Shown: positions 47,901 to 58,230 of the stretch, in pieces | Numbering within the stretch: the first letter of the stretch is position 1 | Layout: each line of letters begins with the position of its first letter | Origin: Limonium bicolor | Taxonomy: Eukaryota > Streptophyta > Magnoliopsida > Caryophyllales > Plumbaginaceae | Length of the DNA: 64,000 nt | Direction of reading: 5' to 3' | NCBI GenBank assembly: GCA_023374045.1 | Contig: CM041780.1 | Span: 96,567,005-96,631,004, forward strand | Program-made: the position numbers and the translations under genes | The notes under the pieces: model-generated | What the model saw: the letters and a program-made list of their open reading frames with translations, nothing else | Told to the model about the DNA's origin: nothing | The model's database searches: none

Positions 47901-48601
47901 AGGCCCTTAATTCACACAACAACCCACAAACTTCTCATCCAACCAATCCAAGCACATTTCCATCAAATTTTGGTTCATTCTTTCGGTTTTCCCATTCTCA
48001 AACATTCGAAAACAACAAGGTAGTAGTTAAGGTAGGCTTCTTACCTTAAATTCTCACGAGTTCCCATTTCAAGTCTCATCTTCTCTTTCTCAATTTTGGT
48101 CAATTAAGCAAGGTAGTTGCCCATTATCCAACCCAACATTAAATAAGGAAATTAAGTTAAGTAAAAGCACTTAACTCATTAATTACTCAAGATTACCAAG
48201 AGATGCTTAAAGCACTAAGATTGACATTACCTTGGAAACCCTAGAAATGGTTTCTTTCCAAGAATCAAAGGAGGGGCTCTAATACACCATTGGAGGCTTG
48301 AAGAATATCTCAAAATAAGAAAATGAACAAGGCATAAGAGGGGACAAAATCAACCACACTAAGAGATGAAGAAAAATTAGTTTTTCCTGAATGTTTTTAC
48401 CTTAAATGAGAGAGGGGACTCCAAGCTCCATAAAAATGCCATTTTCTTCACCAATGGGGTATACCCATGGAGGCCAACTTCAAGGTTTTGAGATTTTGAA
48501 AAGAGAGAATGATAGATCTTGGTGAGAGGAACAAGAATATATAATTTGTTTTTGATTTGGAGTTGTGTAGCAACATGGGCAAGTGAAAGAATGAGGGAAG
48601 C
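44985..48601 (-). mobile_element. 5' LTR of the LARD-like element, interrupted
   Basis: The duplicate of 31185-34850. Homology ends exactly at gaatgagggaagc; the next base is the first base of the Tat LTR. The last five bases (gaagc) are the candidate target-site duplication. A G run of 14 lies at about 45071-45084 where the other copy has six. Confidence 0.82.
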
Positions 48602-49522
48602 TGAGAAGGGAAGAAAATGGTACCAAGCCAAACAAGACATATGGAGCATCCGACCGCTTCTAGCCGGGTGGAAATAAGGATACATAAGGCATTCGGCCGT
48701 CTCCGGCTGGACGAAAGTAGGACTTAGGCAAGGCAAAATATAGTACGGCCGGCCGTCTGTGGTAGGTCAAAGATGTTAGGGAGGGCAAAACCGTACTTAT
48801 ACATGTAAGATACAGGCTGGCAGCATGAGACCAGGCCTAAAGACTCTATAAATAGGGCTGTACCCCCATTTAATAAGACACGTAACATTTGGCAATCAAA
48901 CTTACACTAAATTCTAACTAAAGGCTCTCTCTCTCCCCTCTTACGAGATTTTGTAATCGAGACCAGGTAACGTAGTAAATTAGATCGGATTGTATTAGGA
49001 TGCAATCAAAGCGGTCCAGACCTTAGACCCCGGCCCAGACCCTAAGCCTCCTTCAGGACCCTGTTCGGGCTCCAATTTGGGCACCAAGCACCAAATCCAG
49101 GTCCTAGGCCCTATGACTACGTCCCGCATTCCGGCCCTGCATTCTATGAGCGGGTCCCGTATTCCGGCCACGTACTCTACGACCGGATCCCGCATCCTAC
49201 ACTTGGGACCGGAAGGCTTTACAAGGAGAGAAGTGACAAAATTAAGAAGGTTGCTCTAATAAAGTAATACCACATGTACAAGGATTAAGAGATAGACTTC
49301 ACCCTAGAAAGTCTATAAATAGAGGTAGGGGGCTCATTTGTAAGGGGAGACAATATTAGAGGAGAAAGAAAGATCCAAGAAGCTCTCTAAACTTGTAATA
49401 TCAAAAGAAGGAATAAAGATATTGTCTAGAAGTGGATGTAGGCCGGATCATTGGCCGAACCACTATAACTCTCGGTGTTCTATTAGTTTGTGGGATTGGA
49501 GGAACCAAATTATGTATTTTCA
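48602..49522 (+). mobile_element. 5' LTR of the Tat element
   Basis: 921 bp, TGAGAAGGG to TTTTCA. It holds two TATA-box-like sites, ctataaatag at about 48845 and at 49313, about 470 bp apart and each followed by similar text (a short run of c or g, then taag and a ctctct stretch). GC-rich blocks around ccggcc repeat at 48650-48760 and 49020-49210. Confidence 0.75.
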
Positions 49523-49524
49523 TT

Positions 49525-49542
49525 TGGCGCCATCTGTGGGAA
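49525..49542 (+). other. Primer binding site of the Tat element
   Basis: tggcgccatctgtgggaa, three bases after the LTR end. It is close to the tggcgccgtctgtggg sequence usual at this place in Retand-like elements. I do not assign the primer tRNA. Confidence 0.7.
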
Positions 49543-51238
49543 ACAGACATCAACCACGATCCATCCACATGTTCGAGGAAAGTCTTGCATTACAAAGTTC
49601 TTGATTTCTTGAGATTTGATGTACGACAATCTTGTAAGAAGAAAGAGAAGATTATGTCGATAATGAAAAAGTCATTTACAGTAAGAGTAGTCGATCCACC
49701 CTTTCGACAACCTTAAGAAGGTTATCTATGAAAAATAAACGCCATCGGCAAAGTTAGCCACAATCAAAGACGATCGACGGATCCATCCATGAGGAATCGA
49801 TAATAGAAGCTCCGATTGAATTTCGATCAAGATAATCCATCGCTCCACGAGCGAAATCAGAGTTTTGCAATTTGGAGCGGATAGAGCGAAACAGGAGGTT
49901 CTCGGTGAAAATTTAAGAGGATAAGGCATGTTGAACAATCGAGGCTCAAAAAGAATCAAATACGATTGAGAGGATCTGTTACCGGAAGTTGATTCCATCG
50001 TTGCTCATTCAAAACGAACAGCAACAACCACAATTTACAATCCACGGTTTGGTCGTTCAATTCGTCGAGAGCAGGAAACGGAGTTTATAACAGTGGAAAT
50101 TCATACGATCTTCGTTAAAGAAAAAGAAGCACTCCTTACTCAAGCATGTCACAGCAGCGAAGTATAGACCGATCAATGAAGCATTCGGGAGATACTGAGT
50201 CAATATTTAGAAAGGCGGTGGAAAATGGATCAATACGGCCGGAAATCGGTGGTTATATCGAAAGGTTCAATAGGATTCGTAGGAGAAATTCCGTCGGTGA
50301 AGTCAGAATTTCAAGATCCCTCTACAACCTGGTTAAAACGGAAAGTCCAAAGACCAAAGCGCTGCAAATCTCTGCATCGAATTCGAGCAAAATTCAATTC
50401 GTGATGGAAAAGCAAAGTAGTTGAGCCTGCTGAGATAATTATCGGACAATTGACAATCCTGATCGACCAGTTCCGCCTGAGAGAGAAGACGAAGTTGGGA
50501 GGTGATGACCACAGATCGTGAAAGGGGCGTCGAAAGAAGAGAAGCAGTAAACTCCAACTAAGCCATAGGAGATGAATCCACGAAGGTTCAAGAGGCCATT
50601 GAAATCTCAATCCGGGATGGGAAACAACGAAGGAAAAATATCTACAACTCTGCTCAATCCACAAAAGTCCTCAAGAGACGGCGAATCGCAACAGAAGAAC
50701 AAAAATCCCTAACTCTCTTCACTTACTATTTCACACTACAATCAGAATTCATTTGTCATTAATATCATATTAGCGATTATAATTCTATTAATTATTGCAA
50801 ATCTCACACTAAAGCAACAAGGATCCTTGATATCACAGCAGGGGAATCTCAACGAGACCGAAGGGGCCTGAAATCGGGACAAGTTAACAAATTCGATGGC
50901 AGCAATCACAACAAGAGGACTGGAGCAAAAGGCGAGCAACAAAGAATCCGGTGCATAGGAAATTAAGGGGAAGATTAAGGAATTGCGACAAAGAATAGTT
51001 AGGGACAATGGATCTCAAATCGTTCGTTTGTACTCAAAAGAACAACTACGCCGGATATTTGAGGTCGATCATGTTCAGATCTCGGACCAGCCAAGGGAAA
51101 TCTTCAAAATCTAGAAGAAACAATAAGCAACAAAAATACCAAGATAAGCAGAATCCCGCGTACTGCAAGGTACCGAAGGAAGCTCGACCGCAAGCTTGAC
51201 CACATCTCGGTCCATGACCGGAAGGCAGCCGGATCTCC
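49543..51238 (+). mobile_element. Tat leader and expected gag region
   Basis: 1.7 kb where gag should lie. No gag or zinc-knuckle block can be recognised. A 92-codon frame at 50146-50424 (YIERFNRIRRRNSVGEVRIS, basic) is the best candidate remnant. Gag seems lost or too degraded to see. Confidence 0.5.
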
Positions 51239-53038
51239 TTGGCCGCAACAGATTTTCCTTGGTCCACGGAGAACGATGATCAAGTCTCTAAGGAATCTCT
51301 GGCCCAGAAGCATCAACTTCAAGAAATCTCGTCCCAAAGAAGATCAAATTCGATGGCCGCATCAATTCGATTGCCGCACCACCTCCTTGGCCGCATCAAT
51401 TCGATGGCCGCACCACCTCCTTGGCCGCATCAATTCGATGGCCGCACCAACTCCTTGGCCGCATCAATTCGACGACCGCACCAACTCCTTGGCCACATCA
51501 ACTCCTTGGCTGCATCAACTCCTTGGCCGCATCAACTCCTTGGCCGCATCAACTCCCTTGGCCGCATCAACCTCCTTGGCCGCATCAACGTCGTTGGCCG
51601 CATCCCAGTCCCACAAAAAGAGAGGAATATAATTTACATTTTTTGCATTTTGTTTACAGCAAACCTCCTCTTCTCCCAAAAAAGAAGGCTAACAAAACTT
51701 TCTCTAAGAAAACTCACAGGACTTTTTTCGGAGGTAGGACCACTAATTCCTAATGAAAGAAAATGGCATATTCATCAAGTGCATCAGGAACTCCCGGAAA
51801 GGAAGATCGCCAAAAAAGAAAATTTTCCTCCAATTTTCTTCTCTGACGAAGATGAAGATGGAGTGCTATATCCACACAACGATCCATTTTTCATTCGTGC
51901 ACAAGTAAATGATCGAATGATGGAGGGGATCCTGATTTATAGTAGAGCCGGAGCGAATGTCATATCAGCCGAAGCGGTTAGAAGGTTGGAAGTGCCTGAA
52001 GACCAGATTAAGCCATATTCGGCGGTTCTAGGAGGATTTGTAGGAGGAGTCTCGACCACGTCCTCTGGCAGTATAGATTTTACAATGACCGTGGGTAAAG
52101 GGGATGAAAGGAGAACGGAGAAACTCACAGCTTTTATTGTGCCAGGTCTGTCTGGATATAACATGTATCTCGGAAGGCCAGGGATCAATGCTTTCAAGGC
52201 CATACACAACACTCATCACTTGAAATTGAAATATTTAACCACAAACGGGAAGGTGGTTACGATAAGGGGAAGCCAAAAGATGGCCCGAATGTGTGAAGTC
52301 CGCATCATGGACAGTCTTCCTAGCGAAGAGATGGTCAAAACTGTAGGATCACAAAAGGAGTTCAGGGGAAAACTACCTTCTTCCCCGGAGTCAAGTCAAG
52401 AAAAGGAAGGATGTCAAACAACTCAAGCCCCCCATAGAGAGGTACATTTAAAATCTGACCCTTCTAAATTTTTTAAAATAGGAACTGCGTTTGACAGTGG
52501 AGAGCAAACTCACTTAATGAGGATCCTGGAAAAAAGAAGGACAACATTCGCTTGGAGCACGGACGAAATGTCTGGAATAGACCCAAGCGTTATCCGGCAT
52601 GAACTTGGGGTAGACCCGAAACATCCGGCAGTCAGGAAAAGGAAAAGGGTAATAGGGGAAGAAAGAGATTTGGCTGCACAAACCGAGGTCCAAAAGCTCC
52701 TCAAGGCCGGATTCATCAGGGAGGTAGCATACCCACGATGGCTAGCTAACGTTGTCATGGTAAAAAAAGCAAACAGAAAGTGGAGAATGTGTGTGGATTT
52801 CACAGATTTAAATAAAGCATGTCCTAAAGATTTCTATCCCCTACCATCAATAGATAGATTGGTGGTTTCAACTGCTCAAAGCTCTGTGTTAAGTTTTTTA
52901 GGTGCGTTCTCCGGCTATAATCAGATAAAGATGAAAAAAGAAGATTCAGAAAAAACATCCTTTATCACTTCAGCCGGAACGTTCTGTTATAGGGTAATGC
53001 GTTTTGGCCTGAAAAACGCAGGGGCTACCTTTCAGTGA
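51239..53038 (+). pseudogene. Tat protease and reverse transcriptase (N-terminal part)
   Basis: A 599-codon frame. Residues about 30-125 translate the minisatellite at 51349-51605. The protease domain spans about 205-330: IRAQVNDRMMEGILIYSRAG is followed by ANVISAEAVRRLEV and LSGYNMYLGRPGINAF. The active-site D-[ST]-G has become Y-S-R. RT begins about residue 430 with EMSGIDPSVIRHELGVDP, then LKAGFIREVAYPRWLANVVM, RKWRMCVDFTDLNKACPKDF, FLGAFSGYNQIKM (the motif-A aspartate is now glycine) and FGLKNAGATFQ, where a TGA at 53036-53038 replaces a usual arginine codon. Both enzymes are therefore dead. Confidence 0.93.
51349..51605 (+). repeat. Minisatellite ccgcatcaactccttgg (about 17-24 bp)
   Basis: More than ten copies of ccgcatcaattcgatgg and ccgcaccaactccttgg variants. 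It stays open in the pol frame as GRINSL/HQLLGR repeats and in a second frame as WPHQ repeats. It sits just before the protease, where gag should end. Confidence 0.85.
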
Positions 53039-54093
53039 ATGATTGACAAGGTATTTCATCAACAACTCACCCGAAATGTGGAAGCTTATGTCGACGATAT
53101 AGTCGTAAAAAGCCCATCAAAGGAGCAGCACATGAAAGATTTAGAGGAAACATTCGATACTCTGGACAGATACCAAATCAAGCTGAACCCGGAGAAATGT
53201 GTATTTGGTGTAACTAAAGGAAGATTTATTGGCTTCATTGTTGGACAGAGAGGTATCGAAGTCGATCCAGAAAAAAGTCAAGCAATTCTCAACCTTTCTC
53301 CTCCAAAAAATATCAAGGATGTCCAAGCCCTAAACTAGAGACTCACACTTTAAGCAGGTTCTGTTCCAAGCTTCAGGAAAAGCCAATCCCGTTCTTCAAT
53401 ATTCTAAGGAAGAACAACAAATTCCAGTGGGGACAAGAATGTATAGATGCGTTCGAAAAAATCAAGGAAATGCTTTGGGATCTGCCTAAATTAGCCGTGC
53501 CTACCCCAGGCCAAGACCTCTACCTTATTTATCCGCAACAGATTGGGCAGTTGCAGCTGTCTTGATCATAGAGGAGAAAAAGGAGGTACCAGTTTACTAC
53601 ATCGGCAAAATTTTAAGCCCAGCTGAAGGACAGTATACTAATATAGAGAAAATCCTGTTCGCATTGGTAGTGGCATCAAGGAAATTACGGCCCTACTTTC
53701 AGTCACATCGGATCTTTGTCAGGACCAATTGGCCACTCAAGCAGATAGCGAACAATCCAAATGCTTCCGGCCGGATGGTGAGCTGGACAGTAGAGCTAAC
53801 GCAATATGAAATTCACTTCTTGCCCAGAACAGTGATTAAAGCCCAAGCCTTGGCAGACTTCATAACAGAAACAAACTTTGCAAAAGAAGAGAAACAACTC
53901 CAGAATCCATATGTCATCTTGGTTGACGGAGCCCGATGCAAAAGTGGGGCAGGAGCTGGAATAGTAGTGCAAGCGCCGGATGGACAAAGCTTGAACTACG
54001 CCTTCCGGCTAGATTTTGACGTTACCAACAACGAAGCTGAATACGAAGCCCTTATCCAGGGTTTGGAGGTGGCTACTGCCCTAAGGGCAACAG
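53039..54093 (+). pseudogene. Tat RT palm end, RNase H, first part of archaeal-type RNase H
   Basis: YVDDIVVKSPSKEQHMKDL is the RT motif C with both aspartates, then LDRYQIKLNPEKCVFGV and the GRFIGFIVGQRGIEVDPEK thumb. A TAG at 53336 and a frameshift follow. The connection SRFCSKLQEKPIPFFNILR and FQWGQECIDAFEKIKEML lie in another frame, with a further shift near 53525. RNase H continues with VYYIGKILSPAEGQYTNIEK and VELTQYEIHFLPRTVIKAQA. From 53900 the second RNase H begins: VDGARCKSGAGAGIVV and NNEAEYEALIQGLEVATALRA, the archaeal-type RNase H signature of the Tat clade. Confidence 0.9.
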
Positions 54094-54179
54094 GTTCCAT
54101 AGGAAGATACCCTATCTATTTTTTCCTTCCTATAAAATCCTGTCAGAAATAAGGCTTAAAATTGTTTTACTTTTCACAG
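54094..54179 (+). other. 86-bp intron-like insertion in the second RNase H
   Basis: Sequence starts GTTCC after CAACAG and ends with a pyrimidine-rich tract TTGTTTTACTTTTCACAG. Removing it joins RAT and ELEVYSDSMLVARQ in frame, the usual text of the domain. It holds stops in the pol frame and is AT-richer than the flanks, like a plant intron. Confidence 0.7.
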
Positions 54180-55398
54180 AATTAGAGGTATACTCAGACT
54201 CTATGTTGGTAGCAAGACAAAACGACAACATCTATGAAGTCAAAAAGGAAAAGCTGTGGAGGTACTTGCTCAAAGTCCAGGAGCTAAAAGCAAATTTCCA
54301 AAAATGTAAACTAAAACACCTTCCTCGTGCGAAGAATGTTGAGGCTGATGCCTTGGCAAAATTGGCAAGTATAGCCGAAAGAGTACCCAGTGAAATATGG
54401 CTAGAAGTCAAAACTACGTCAAGCATAGATGAGGCTCAAGTGTTTACAGTAGAATCAAATGACGAGGCAGAATCTTGGATGACTCCAATCATAGATTACA
54501 TACGACAAGGAAAGTTGCCGGAAGAGGAAAAGGAGGTCAGGATAATAAAAAGGCGGGCCGCATCATTTTTCAATGAGAATAGCCAGTTGTATAAGCGGTC
54601 TTTTGCAAGACCGGCACTGAAGTGTGTTAGCATAACCGAAGGGACAAAACTAATAAAAGAGGTACATGATGGGCTCTGTGGAAACCATCAAGGAGAAAGA
54701 ACCACAACACACAAAATCTTGAGGCTCGGATACTTTTGGCCAAAAATGATGGAACATTGCAAAGAATATATACAGAAGTATCTCAAGTGTCAGGAACACG
54801 GAAACAAAATACACAATCCTCCGGCGGAACAAAAATCTATCCTCTGCCCAATTCCCTTTGCTATGTGGGGATTGGATATTATGGGACCATTCCCAGAAGC
54901 TTCACCAGGGAGGTTCAAGTTCATATATGTCACCATCGACTATTTCACAAAGTGGGTCGAGGCAATGCCCACTATCTCCATCACAGCTAGAAAATCAAGG
55001 AATTCATCTAGAAATATGTGGTATGTAGGTTCGGCATACCAAAGGTAATAAAACTGATACGGAACGCAATTCAATTGCGAAAGCTTCCGGGAATTCTGTG
55101 AAGAATGGAAGATCCACTTAAGGTTCGCATCAGTGGCGCACCCTCAGACAAATGGGCAAGTGAGAATGTGAACGGTCAGATAGTAAAGGCAATAAGAGAA
55201 AACCATGAAAAGATGAAAGAAAGGGAAAGTGGGCAGAGCTGTTACCCCAGGTCCTCGGTCATACGAACAACAGAAAGGGGGCCGATAGGAGAAACACCCT
55301 ACAGACTAACATATGGTCTAGAGGCTGTCATTCCGGCGGAAATTGTGGTACCATCAATAAGGTGGGAGGCATATGACGAAGAAGTCAACAGTCAGGGA
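54180..55398 (+). pseudogene. Tat archaeal-type RNase H end and integrase, first part
   Basis: RNase H ends at about 54370 (KHLPRAKNVEADALAKLAS). The integrase zinc domain follows: GLCGNHQGERTTTHKILRLG and YLKCQEHGNK. The core starts MWGLDIMGPFPEASPGRFKF with the first catalytic D. The frame breaks near 55000; KVIKTD at about 55050 is followed by a one-base deletion in the second D motif, then FREFCEEWKIHLRFASVAHPQTNGQ in another frame. A last frame TPYRLTYGLEAVIPAEI is the usual post-catalytic block, and it reaches VNSQG, where the CACTA element is inserted. Confidence 0.9.
55396..55398. repeat. Target-site duplication of the CACTA element
   Basis: gga, repeated at 60610-60612. Confidence 0.85.
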
Positions 55399-55429
55399 CA
55401 CTAGTAGAAAAATGATTTTAAATGACGCA

Positions 55430-55760
55430 CTTTAAACCACGGTTAAACAAATAACCGTCGTTTAAGCATTATAAACCATGGTTCTTGGGGAAACCGTCGT
55501 TTATGTTACATGCTTCATTAGATAAATGAAGGTTTTATAAATAACCGTCGTTTATAACTACACCGCTTAGAAGAAAAAACCACGGTTGTATTGGAACCGT
55601 CGTATAAAGATACTATAAACCACGGTTCTTTATGAACCGTCGTTTTAAATGTTGCGCCAACAATTTAAAACCACGGTTTTTTTAAAACCGTCGTTTATTG
55701 CTTCCGTCCCATAGCCTTTAAACGACGGTTTTGTAAACTAACCGTCGTTTAAAAGTCTTT
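55430..55760. repeat. Left subterminal repeat array of the CACTA element
   Basis: About ten copies of ccacggtt or aaccgtcgtt in alternating orientation, spaced 15-40 bp, each pair able to form a short hairpin. These are probable transposase-binding sites by analogy with En/Spm; the binding protein is unknown. Confidence 0.85.
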
Positions 55761-55779
55761 TTACTTACCCCCGACGCCC

Positions 55780-56005
55780 CATTTTCTTCTTCCCCTCTCT
55801 CGATCGATTTCCCTGTTCCGTCTTCGTCTTCCTCTCTCGATTTCCTGTTCCGTCACCGCTGTCGCCCCTTTCGCCGTCGACTACTCCGCCGCCCTGTGCT
55901 CTAAGCTCCCGACTTGAGGCCGCCCTGTGAAGACCGGTGTCGCCCCCACCGTGCTAGAGCACGAATCCAGCTCGCTGTGACCGCCGCTCCCTCGTCGGTA
56001 ATTTT
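55780..56005 (+). other. GC-rich 5' leader exon candidate of the CACTA-borne gene
   Basis: A pyrimidine-rich, CG-rich stretch (ctctctcgatc, ccgtcgccg-like phrases) ending at tccctcgtcg followed by a good donor, gtaatttttt. This resembles a plant promoter-proximal 5' untranslated exon. Confidence 0.45.
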
Positions 56006-56069
56006 TTTTCTTCATTTTCTCTGCTAATCGATGAAGGAGCTAGGTGGTGGTGTTGAGCTAGCGTCTGTT

Positions 56070-56518
56070 TAATTGGTTTCGTGGTGGTTTTGTTGTTGTT
56101 GGTTTCTATGGTAGTGGTGTTTGTTGTCGTGGTGGAACCGATGGTGGTGGTGGATGATTTGACGATGGTGGTGGTGGATGATATTGACGATGGTGGTGGT
56201 GTTTGGGTTGGAACCGATGGTGGTGGTGGTTTCGATGGTTCTGTTTTTGGAACCGATGGTGGTGGGTGGTGTTTGTTGTGGAACCGATATTGGTGGTGGA
56301 TGATTTGACGATGGTGGTGGGTGGTGTTTGTTGGAACCGATGGTGGTGGTGTTTGGGTTGGAACCGATGGTGGTGGTGGTGGTTTTGTTGATATTGTTCA
56401 GTTTGGATATTGTTCGATGGTGGTTTTGTTGATATTGTTCAGTTTGGATATTGTTCGATGGTGGTGGTGGTGGTTTTGTTGTGTTTGGTTTCGATGGTGG
56501 TGGTGTTTATGTGCTTGA
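56070..56518 (+). repeat. GGT-rich minisatellite
   Basis: Repeats of ggaaccgatggtggtggt and gatattgttcagtttgg variants. Any frames here are low complexity. Confidence 0.85.
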
Positions 56519-56936
56519 TCAATTTATAGTTTGCTATTGTTCAGTTTGGATGCGGATATATATATATATATATATTATATATATTAAAGTATATATGGTT
56601 TTAGTAACACAATTGTGTATGTTAATACATGGAGTGAAGGGGAACAACATTATTTAATTTTTTTTTCTGATTTGGTATTTGTTCAGCCTGACTTAATTTG
56701 GTATTGCTATGTTGTCTCTGTTATATGGAATTAGCAAGTGTTGTAGGATAACACAAGCTGTCTGTTTCTGTTTTTTGTTTGTGGTTGATTATAAAAAAAA
56801 TAAATGTTAATAACTCATAAGGTGCTATATTGTAAATGTTTTAACAATTTGGTTTGTCAAAATATATTCATTTGTTTATTTGTTCAATTAGTCATGTTTT
56901 TTAAAATTAAAACTTTATTCTAATTTCATTGAATAG

Positions 56937-58010
56937 GTGTTACTACCCACGGTTGGATTGTCCACTTGTCGCACTAATTGTTGCTGCCCTGTCAACCTCT
57001 GCCACCGGTTTGCCTAATCAGATCCCACGGTAAAACACTGGCATTTCTGATTATGATTTTAGAAAGAAATACTTATATGTATGTACATATATATAATATT
57101 GTCACAAATAAACGTTATACTAAATTCTATTTGTATTCTGTAATCATTAGAATATATATTTGCATAATGTGGTGAAATGTGAGATTAATGTTGTTGCTAC
57201 TATGTTTGTTTCTGCCTTAAAAAAATGTGGAGTATCTAAAAATACGCAAAGATCATGCCAAATTGTTTCCATAATTTAACCTTATTTTAATTTTATGAAT
57301 ATTGTGTGTTTCTACGGTTGAACAATCCCTCTTCCTTCCCATTTGTGACTTGATCATCCGTACTCTCATTAGGTTAGTTTTTTAAAAATGTTTCAATAAC
57401 ATGGTTTATTCAAAATATCTTCATTTGTTTATTTGTTCAATTATTCATATTTTTTTTCAAATTAAAACCTTATATATATATATATTTATATTCTAATTTC
57501 ATTGAATAGGTGTCACTACACACGGTCAAATTGTCTACTTGTCGCACTTTTGCTGTTGTCAACCTCTGCCACCGGTTTGCCTGATCAGAACCCACGGTAA
57601 AACACTTGCATTTCTGATTATGATTTTAGAAACAAATACTTATACGTACATGTACATATATATATAATATAATATATATATAATATAATATAATATATAT
57701 ATATATATTGTCACAATAAATATTATACTAAATTCTACTTGTATTCTGCAATCAATAGAATATATATTGCATAGTGTGGTGAAATGTGAGATTAAGTTGA
57801 AATGGGGTGGTTGTTTTTGTTCATTGATCATATATATATATATATATATATATATACATTTACTATATGTATACTTGTCTGTCTGATAATAATTCATATG
57901 GTTTGCTGAGAATTAATGTTGCTGGTACTGTGTGTTTGTTTCTGCCTTAAAAAAATGTGGAGTGTCTAAAAAAACGTAAAGGTCATGCCAAATTTTTTCC
58001 AGAATTTAAG
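56937..58010. repeat. Internal tandem duplication in the CACTA element
   Basis: ggtgttactacccacggttg at 56937 recurs with changes at 57509 (offset about 572 bp), including the text caacctctgccaccggtttgcc. The phrase tgccttaaaaaaatgtggag at 57214 recurs at 57945; the larger offset is due to (AT)n expansions at 57655-57713 and 57829-57855. Confidence 0.8.
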
Positions 58011-58230
58011 CTGATACTAATTCCATCAAATTTAACTTTCTTCATAATTACTTATAGTTTCAATTTTTTCATCTCTTGCAGGTTGCTCTGAGGTAGAAGA
58101 CAATCGAATTAAGACGGGGCCGGTGTTATATACTACGAGCAAGAGCATTTGCCTACTTCTCTTTCTTCTGTGCTGTTCGCGCTAGCTGACCATCCAGTAC
58201 TCATCAGGTTGGTATTTAAAATGTTTCAAG

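Larger units (their letters stand above)
31185..48601 (-). mobile_element. Long-LTR, apparently non-coding retroelement (LARD-like), 5' LTR interrupted
   Basis: A minus-strand element with a 3' LTR at 31185-35599, a polypurine tract at 35600-35614, an interior of about 5.3 kb once the nested solo LTR is removed, a tRNA-Met-type primer site at 44964-44979 and a 5' LTR from 44985. The 5' LTR stops at 48601 where the Tat element begins and should resume beyond the window. I could not find gag, protease, RT, RNase H or integrase in either strand of the interior; only a short frame ending NFEGKVL just before the polypurine tract resembles the end of a chromovirus pol. LTRs of 4.4 kb with a non-coding core resemble large retrotransposon derivatives (LARDs) of Triticeae. 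The coding machinery is presumably supplied by a related Tekay/Del-type element. Confidence 0.72.

Noticed and set aside
56081..56518. Valine- and tryptophan-rich membrane proteins
   Set aside because: Translation of a GGT-type minisatellite.
57640..57897. Tyrosine/isoleucine-rich protein
   Set aside because: Translation of an (AT)n microsatellite.
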